DNA of 64,000 nucleotides from BCD1 sp942492125 (GTDB lineage Bacteria > Bacteroidota > Bacteroidia > Chitinophagales > Saprospiraceae), in the NCBI GenBank assembly GCA_942492125.1, contig CALODM010000045.1:62001-126000 (forward strand). The letters run 5' to 3'. Under the pieces are notes generated by a model. It worked only from the letters and a program-made list of their open reading frames with translations, did no database searches and had not been told where the DNA came from. The position numbers and the translations under genes are program-made. Within the stretch, counting starts at the first letter, position 1, and each line of letters opens with the position of its first letter. Shown here piece after piece: positions 58,397 to 64,000 of this stretch.

Positions 58397-59734
58397 TTAA
58401 AATCCCAGGAACTGCAATACAGCACTGGCACTTCTTTTCTTTTTTAATTCCAGACTTTTCCCGGTTTGTTGCTGATAAATATTCAGTAAGTATTTTTCGT
58501 ATTCTTCAAAGAATTCCGGGTCAAAATTGGCAAGGCTAAGGTTCTGGAGGACCTCTTCCACATTGGTTTCCTCTTTGATCCATTTTTGACACACCTCATG
58601 TCGGTATCGAATGCCCATCAGGTTGAAGCCGATAACGTTCCTGCCCTGTTTTTCATAAACGATACGAATGCTTTTTTTTCCGGAAGGATGTTCCCAGTAA
58701 ATGCTGCTGTGATTTTCAGGCATTCGGGTGTCTACCGTTCCGTAGACCTGGTATTCAATATCCATGAACTTGGCAGAATTGAACCAAATTCCGGGATCAT
58801 AAGCAAGCTTTTTACCACAGATGGTATGAGCCACCGTTTCGCCCATCATGCGTCCGGTGTACCATACCGCCTCAATAGGCCTGCGCCCGGGGCGTGGACG
58901 GGCTTGTTGGGAGCAATCCCCAATGGCATAAATATCCGGGACATTGGTTTCGAGAAATTCGTTGACAACAATGCCCTTTTGTGTCTCAATACCACTGCCT
59001 TCGAGGAAACCGATGTTGGGGCTTACCCCAGCAGTTAATCCGACGTATTCACACTCGATCCTTTCTCCTGTATTGGTGACGACAGCACAGACCTTACCGG
59101 TTCCGTCGTCGATAATTTCCCGGAGTTCTGTTTCGAGCCTTAGGTCAATCCCATGTTCTTTGATATGGTTACTCACCATTTTTGACTCCCGTTCGGGAAG
59201 TACGATATTCCAGTAATTGCTTTCCCTGACCAAAAAGGTTACGGGTATGTTTCGCGAGAGGAACATTTCTGCCATTTCCAGTCCGATGAGACCTCCGCCA
59301 ACGATAACCGCGCGGTTCAGGTTCTGGCTGGCGGCTTCCATAGCTTCCAGGTCTTGCAAGGAATACAGGCCATTGACGTTTTCCAGGTCCTGTCCGGGCC
59401 ATCCGAATTTATTGGGTTTGGATCCGCTGGCAATAATCAGTTTGTCGTAAGATAAGGTCGACCCATCCCGGAGGGCCAGTTGTTTGTTTTTGGAATCCAC
59501 CCTTTCGACAAAGGCATTGAGCAGGTCTATCCGGTTTTTTTTCCAAAAATAAGGCTCATAGGGTTGCGTGTCTTTAAACCGCATATGCCCCATATAAATA
59601 TACATGAGGGCCGTTCTTGAAAAAAAATAATCGGATTCAGCGGAAATAACTGTGATTTTATGGTCGCTCAGTTTTCGAATAAATCTTGCGGCTGTGATGC
59701 CACTGATACCGTTACCCAGAATCGCAATATGCAT
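58397..59734 (-). CDS. NAD(P)H:FAD-dependent pyridine-nucleotide oxidoreductase
   Basis: A 445-residue flavoprotein of the rubredoxin-reductase/NirB-like class. FAD motif IAILGNGISGITAARFI at the start; NAD motif AVIVGGGLIGLEMAEMF (about 145); C-terminal FAD motif IYAIGDCSQQARPRPG (about 270). A helical extension of about 120 residues follows. No redox-active CxxxxC pair is seen, so it is not a disulfide reductase. Its neighbour downstream is the membrane 4Fe-4S protein, presumably its electron acceptor. Confidence 0.9.
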   Translation of the reverse strand: MHIAILGNGISGITAARFIRKLSDHKITVISAESDYFFSRTALMYIYMGHMRFKDTQPYEPYFWKKNRIDLLNAFVERVDSKNKQLALRDGSTLSYDKLIIASGSKPNKFGWPGQDLENVNGLYSLQDLEAMEAASQNLNRAVIVGGGLIGLEMAEMFLSRNIPVTFLVRESNYWNIVLPERESKMVSNHIKEHGIDLRLETELREIIDDGTGKVCAVVTNTGERIECEYVGLTAGVSPNIGFLEGSGIETQKGIVVNEFLETNVPDIYAIGDCSQQARPRPGRRPIEAVWYTGRMMGETVAHTICGKKLAYDPGIWFNSAKFMDIEYQVYGTVDTRMPENHSSIYWEHPSGKKSIRIVYEKQGRNVIGFNLMGIRYRHEVCQKWIKEETNVEEVLQNLSLANFDPEFFEEYEKYLLNIYQQQTGKSLELKKKRSASAVLQFLGF

Positions 59735-59966
59735 GTTTTAGGTTTTGTAAGAAAAAATTGAAAACTTAAATTTAGTATTTTAGCACATAAATAATGCTTT
59801 CAGTTGCTAACTCAGTGTAAAGGGAGGGGGAGAATGAGGGGAGTTGTCAAAATCAGGACAATTGGGCGCTGAAGATGGTCAAATAAAAGACGAACTCTTT
59901 TGTTATCCATTTAAAAATTGGAGAAAGCCCCTAAAATAGGCATCTTTGAAAATAATTAGCCGTTTA

Positions 59967-61790
59967 ATGAACAAAGCAGTTTACATATTTTTGCTGTCTT
60001 TACCGTGTTTGAATGTAATCTTCGCGCAGACGATTGTCAGTATCCTGCCTCAAAATAAGAAAGCTGTTTTGGAGGAGTATGGGGGCATTTATTGCGTGTA
60101 TTGTCCGGAGGGTAATATTATTGCTGAATCCATTGTTGCTGATTACCCGGGGCAGGTGATGCGGATCAATATCCAGGAGGGTATTTATGCGAATCCGGAA
60201 CCGGGCGCCCCGGATTACCGATCTGATTATGGTGCCGGTTATGTCAATCAGACAGGGTTGGTTGGGTTTCCCGCAGCGACCGTTAACCGGCAGGTTTTTC
60301 CCGGGTGGGAGCAGGGAGATGCCGGCACAACAGCCCTTGGCCGCAGTTCATGGAGTTATGCGGTAGGGGAGGTGTTGGGGCAAAACGCCATAGTCAATGT
60401 GGCTGCAGAAGCTACCGTTGATTATGAAACCAATGAGCTTGAGGTACTTGTTGAGTTTTATTATACGGCCAATATCAATAGTGGTACACATTTCCTGAAC
60501 ATAGCCTTACTGCAAAATAGTGTTTACGGTCCTCAGCAGGGAGGTAATGAAGGGGTGAATTATCAACACAATCATTTGTTGAGAGATATGATCACGGGTC
60601 AGTGGGGCGATCCGATTTATACCACAGGCCAGGGGTACTTTGAGGCACGTACCTATACCTATCAATTACCCCCTGATTACAGGGATGTTCCTTTTGATTC
60701 CCCAAATATGGAATTGGTTGTTTTTATTACAGAAACACATCAGCAGATTTTGAACGGCGTCTCTGTTACTCCTGATTTTATTGTGCAAAACGCTTATGAT
60801 GCGAATGCCTTATTTCTCCCTTCTCCAGAGGTCGTTTGTGGGAATAATCTATCGCCCCTCTTTACTTTACGAAATGACGGCAACCACCCCCTGACGGCGC
60901 TGGATATCGATTATTGGATCAATGACGAGGAGGTACATACCTACGAATGGACGGGTTATCTTGCTACGTTTGAAACAGAAGAAATTGTTTTGCCGGCCAT
61001 TGACTTTGAAGGTGTTTTGGGGATAGACAATTATGTTCATGTGGCTGTTCATCAACCCAATGGGGAGACGGATGATAACTACGGTAATAATGAAGTGAAT
61101 ACCCATTTCAGGCTGGCCCCGCCCAGTATTTCGAATATCGTCAATCTTGAATTGAAGACCGATGCTTTCGGCTATGATATCTATTGGGAGATCACGGATG
61201 AAACCGGAACGGTTATTGCTTCAGGCGGCAATGAAAATGTCGGTGAGAATGGTGGCGGTACTCAAACAGGTTCGCCAGCTGATCCCGGAGCTTATGGCGA
61301 TAACCAGACCATTTCTGAACTCATTGAATTACCTGGTCCCGGGTGTTACAATTTCAGGATTCTCGACGATTATGGAGATGGTCTTTGTTGCCAGTACGGG
61401 TATGGTTATTTCTACCTTCATGATGAAGAGGGAAATATCATTTTTACCGGAGGCGAATTTGCTATTGAAAAAAATGATCCTTTTTCCTTTGGAGATTTAT
61501 CGACGTCTGTCGAGTCTGTACTGGAAATTGAAGGGTTGCAGATTTACCCTAATCCGGTTATGGCCGGGCATCCTTTGTATTACGAATTAAATGCGCCCGA
61601 AATTACATCGCTGACGGTAGCACTTTTTTCAGCTGATCAACGGATAAGATCCGTTATTTCAACCGAGGCGAATCAAAACGGTTTGTTCACCGGAAATATT
61701 GACACATCCGGGTTGTCACCAGGGATATATTTTTTGAAATTCAGCAGTCCTGCGGGCAGTACTACCAGAAAGGTGATCCTTTTGCGTTAA
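59967..61790 (+). CDS. T9SS-secreted Omp28-like thioredoxin-fold protein
   Basis: A 607-residue secreted protein. Signal peptide MNKAVYIFLLSLPCLNVIFAQ, then an Omp28-type thioredoxin-like domain with the CxxC-like site YCVYCPEG (about residue 34) and FPAATVNRQVFPGW. A middle beta-rich region contains NDGNHPLTALDIDYWIN and an EFYDDYGDGLCCQYGYGYFYL-type calcium-related domain (CYNFRILDDYGDGLC); the last 75 residues (LQIYPNPVMAGHPLYYEL) are a T9SS sorting domain. The in-frame TTG at 59946 was passed over. Function is likely at the surface; substrate unknown. Confidence 0.9.
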   Translation: MNKAVYIFLLSLPCLNVIFAQTIVSILPQNKKAVLEEYGGIYCVYCPEGNIIAESIVADYPGQVMRINIQEGIYANPEPGAPDYRSDYGAGYVNQTGLVGFPAATVNRQVFPGWEQGDAGTTALGRSSWSYAVGEVLGQNAIVNVAAEATVDYETNELEVLVEFYYTANINSGTHFLNIALLQNSVYGPQQGGNEGVNYQHNHLLRDMITGQWGDPIYTTGQGYFEARTYTYQLPPDYRDVPFDSPNMELVVFITETHQQILNGVSVTPDFIVQNAYDANALFLPSPEVVCGNNLSPLFTLRNDGNHPLTALDIDYWINDEEVHTYEWTGYLATFETEEIVLPAIDFEGVLGIDNYVHVAVHQPNGETDDNYGNNEVNTHFRLAPPSISNIVNLELKTDAFGYDIYWEITDETGTVIASGGNENVGENGGGTQTGSPADPGAYGDNQTISELIELPGPGCYNFRILDDYGDGLCCQYGYGYFYLHDEEGNIIFTGGEFAIEKNDPFSFGDLSTSVESVLEIEGLQIYPNPVMAGHPLYYELNAPEITSLTVALFSADQRIRSVISTEANQNGLFTGNIDTSGLSPGIYFLKFSSPAGSTTRKVILLR

Positions 61791-61865
61791 GGAATTATTA
61801 AACAGTTTGACATTGCAGATTTTTTATGCCAACTTTGTGATATATCAGCTTAAAAGACAAGGCTT

Positions 61866-62585
61866 ATGAAATATATTTTACCGGCATTTTTATTCTTGGT
61901 TTTTGCATCCTCTTTGTCTGCACAGCAGATCAAAGCCACTCCTGGAATTGTTGAACAGTTCGTAGTGACGGATCTGTCGGATTTCAGTGCAGAACTTGAA
62001 TTGCCCGGTAAAATAACCAATACAGCGAATGTCCCGATCGAAGTAAAATGGTTCCAGACCTTGTGGGATCAGCCCTTTGAATGGCAAGCTGAAATCTCAG
62101 ACCGGGATAATTATTACCTGGCCGATGAAAACGGTTACATAGATGATGAGTATGTGATGCCGCTTTTGCTTCAGCCTGGTGAAACCATCGACCTGTCTAT
62201 TTATTTATATCCAAACGGACGTGCAGGAACAGCAACATATGCCATCGATATTGTCGATGCTCAAGATAATTCCAATATTTTAGAAACGATCGTTTATTAC
62301 ATCAGTATAGCCCATCGGGAAGAAGTGGAGGCTGTTACTATTCGGGATGTCAAAGTTTTTCCGAATCCTGCTCGTGACTATTTCGAAATAACGCCTAATC
62401 AGCTGGTGGCTAAGATCACTTTGTACAACAGTATAGGTCAGCGCGTCAAAACTTATATAGCTGAGCGGGGCAAAAAATATGATGTATCTACCATTCCTAA
62501 TGGTTTATACCTGGCGGAATTATCAGATGCTAACGGAAAGACCCTGAAAACGGTGCGGTTACTGAGGCGCACGCCTAAAGCGTAA
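61866..62585 (+). CDS. T9SS-sorted small secreted protein
   Basis: A 239-residue protein with a signal peptide (about 19 residues, ending LSAQ), an Ig-like beta domain (about 25-150) that contains PGKITNTANVPIEVKWFQTLW, and a T9SS type A sorting domain (VKVFPNPARDYFEI to KTLKTVRLL). No family function is known. It follows the Omp28-like gene by 75 bp on the same strand and may be coexpressed. Confidence 0.87.
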   Translation: MKYILPAFLFLVFASSLSAQQIKATPGIVEQFVVTDLSDFSAELELPGKITNTANVPIEVKWFQTLWDQPFEWQAEISDRDNYYLADENGYIDDEYVMPLLLQPGETIDLSIYLYPNGRAGTATYAIDIVDAQDNSNILETIVYYISIAHREEVEAVTIRDVKVFPNPARDYFEITPNQLVAKITLYNSIGQRVKTYIAERGKKYDVSTIPNGLYLAELSDANGKTLKTVRLLRRTPKA

Positions 62586-62591
62586 GGTTTG

Positions 62592-62999
62592 TCAGGCAGG
62601 ATATTCTACAAAATTCCTCGGTGTTTCATAAAGCCGGATTTGCAGTTCGTATTTTTCAGATAATTTTTTGCGAAGCAGTTCCCAAATAACATAACAGATA
62701 TTTTCTGCCGAAGGGATCAAGGTTTTGAATTCTTCAGTATCCAGATTCAGGTTTTTGTGGTCAAACCTCAACTCTACCTCATTTCGGATCAGGTCTTTAA
62801 GGATTTTCATATCTATAACGTATCCTGTGTCCGGATCGACTTCTCCGGTTACTTTTACTTCTAATTCATAATTATGGCCATGATAATTGTGGTTGTTGCA
62901 TAATCCAAATATCTCCTGGTTTTTCTCGTCAGACCATTGGGGGTTATAGAGTCGGTGAGCTGCGTTGAAATGTGCTTTTCTGTATACGGAAACCTTCAT
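62592..62999 (-). CDS. 6-pyruvoyl-tetrahydropterin synthase / QueD-family protein
   Basis: A 135-residue tetrahydropterin-synthase-fold enzyme. Zinc histidines are in FNAAHRLY and HNYHGHNY, the catalytic cysteine in FGLCNNHNYHGHNY, and the pterin-binding glutamate in LYETPRNFVEY. The CNNxxxHGHNY layout resembles mammalian PTPS, but bacterial members usually make 6-carboxytetrahydropterin for queuosine; both remain possible. It ends 6 bp from the T9SS protein, convergently. Confidence 0.9.
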   Translation of the reverse strand: MKVSVYRKAHFNAAHRLYNPQWSDEKNQEIFGLCNNHNYHGHNYELEVKVTGEVDPDTGYVIDMKILKDLIRNEVELRFDHKNLNLDTEEFKTLIPSAENICYVIWELLRKKLSEKYELQIRLYETPRNFVEYPA

Positions 63000-63266
63000 G
63001 TTTGGGAAATTTGTTTTAGTTTTTACCTGTCCGGCCCTTAAAGTTAAAATTTTAAATTATTCAGTGAGCTGTTTTGCCGACAAAGCTGTGCAAGTATAAC
63101 ACTCATTAAGCCGTGAGGTTTTCAGGAATGGGGATATTCTGTTTTTTAAGGAGAGGAGGTGGGGCAAATGGAAATGAATATGCTGCCAGAGCCTGGCCTT
63201 GTGTGGCCTGGATACAAGCAAATAAATAGGTAGAACCAGAACACCTTATTTGTCGTTTTCCTTTTT
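63000..63266. other. Divergent intergenic region
   Basis: About 265 bp upstream of the PTPS gene and the YwqG-like gene. No additional gene is supported. Confidence 0.4.
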
Positions 63267-63274
63267 TATATTTG
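63267..63274 (+). promoter_or_regulatory. -7 box of the YwqG-like gene, 4 nt from the ATG
   Basis: TATATTTG-CGAA-ATG. Confidence 0.6.
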
Positions 63275-63278
63275 CGAA

Positions 63279-64000
63279 ATGGAAATGTCATATTATTTGC
63301 CGGAAGAAATGCTGCCGTTTAAGGATCAGTTGATCGAATCTAAAATAGAGTTTATAGAAATTGAACCTGTTGAGGAGGACGATATTAAGTTGTGGAACAG
63401 TAAATTTGGTGGCCAGCCATATTTACCCAAAGACACCCCTTTTCCCGTTACACCCGAAGGAGAGGAACTTTTCTTCCTGGCTCAGATCAACTTTGCGGAG
63501 ATGCCGCCATTGGCACCATTTCCTGAAAAAGGGATCGTTCAGTTTTATATCAATGATGACGGGCGTTACGGTCAAAACAGCGAAGACCCTTTTGCTCAGC
63601 AATATTTTCGGGTATTGTTTTTCGAAGAAGTTGTTGAAGATGAAAGTCAGTTGAGGACGGATTTTTCCGAATTAAGGGAATATTTCGATTTGCCTGTTTA
63701 TGCAGAGAATTGTTTCAAAATGGCATTTGAGAAATCCAACGAGATCGTTCCTGTGACAGATTATCTTTTTAAAAAACATTTCTCTGCTGATTTCTTTGAA
63801 CAATTTGGAGACACCCAATGGGATGTTCATGGTATGTATAATGAATATGTAAGTGCTGAAGGGCATAAAATAGGTGGTTATGCTCATTTTGCTCAGGAGG
63901 ATCCTCGTGATCCGGAAAATCCGTTGACATTGTTATTCCAGATGGATACCGATGTAGAGATCGAAAGTATGTGGGGAGATATGGGAACAGCGAACTTTTT
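63279..64000 (+). CDS. YwqG/DUF1963-family protein, cut by the window edge
   Basis: The reading frame is open for 240 codons to the last base and has no stop, so it is the 5' part of a longer gene. Protein pattern fits DUF1963 (YwqG): SKFGGQPYLPKDTPFP, LFFLAQINFAEMPPL, PEKGIVQFYINDD, GHKIGGYAHFAQEDPRDPENPLTLLFQMDTD. The family occurs widely in bacteria and has no settled function. The ATG at 63279 follows the promoter box by 4 nt; a second ATG two codons later is also possible. Confidence 0.85.
   Translation, partial: MEMSYYLPEEMLPFKDQLIESKIEFIEIEPVEEDDIKLWNSKFGGQPYLPKDTPFPVTPEGEELFFLAQINFAEMPPLAPFPEKGIVQFYINDDGRYGQNSEDPFAQQYFRVLFFEEVVEDESQLRTDFSELREYFDLPVYAENCFKMAFEKSNEIVPVTDYLFKKHFSADFFEQFGDTQWDVHGMYNEYVSAEGHKIGGYAHFAQEDPRDPENPLTLLFQMDTDVEIESMWGDMGTANF

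Overview
The window looks like a chromosome segment of a member of the Bacteroidota, most likely of the Saprospiria/Lewinella-Haliscomenobacter kind. Grounds: a SusC/SusD pair, five proteins ending in a type IX secretion (T9SS) sorting domain, promoter boxes of the TAnnTTTG type with almost no Shine-Dalgarno sites, Bacteroidota-only families (DUF4834, DUF2723, YfbK-type VWA lipoprotein), a futalosine-pathway menaquinone gene and a carotenoid cluster of the crtI-crtB-hypothetical-crtZ order. Placement below phylum is inference; no rRNA gene is present.

Layout. 1-7 kb: assorted metabolic genes (arginase-fold protein without metal ligands, ACC-synthase-like aminotransferase, aldo/keto reductase, secreted esterase, HDAC-family deacetylase followed by a Rieske oxygenase), ending at a 7-bp satellite. 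7.5-29 kb: a starch/maltodextrin utilisation locus. A T9SS-secreted protein with five SusE/F-like modules diverges from susC-susD; two secreted GH13 enzymes follow, and on the opposite strand lies an apparent operon beta-phosphoglucomutase, GH65 maltose phosphorylase, GH13 lipoprotein and MFS sugar transporter. Together they would bind and cut starch at the surface, import maltodextrin, trim it in the periplasm, carry maltose inside and split it phosphorolytically to glucose and glucose-6-phosphate. The SusD protein carries an extra SusE/F-like module inserted in its sequence. A small DUF559 nuclease gene bracketed by GC-rich palindromic inverted repeats sits inside the locus, together with several other non-coding repeat elements.

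29-36 kb: a beta-CASP nuclease, a DinB-like protein, then a light/B12-controlled carotenoid cluster: a CarH/LitR-type MerR regulator with intact cobalamin motifs, crtI, crtB, a conserved small gene split by a frameshift, and crtZ. An identical-architecture operator (GTTYAAC-N14-GTTRAAC) lies at the start of the regulator gene and over the crtI promoter.

36-64 kb: mainly housekeeping and envelope genes: FG-GAP T9SS protein, tRNA-Ala(GGC), rsmG, an RluA-type pseudouridine synthase, DUF4834, a DUF2723 membrane protein, M28 peptidase, htpG, rlmN, a UPF1-like helicase, YHYH lipoprotein, TPR protein, GNAT acetyltransferase, purine nucleoside phosphorylase, mqnC, a VOC protein, a membrane Fe-S protein paired with an FAD oxidoreductase, two T9SS cargo proteins, a PTPS/QueD enzyme and a YwqG-family gene cut by the right edge. 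Four of these genes have a TAnnTTTG box ending only 4-5 nt before the ATG, suggesting leaderless transcripts.
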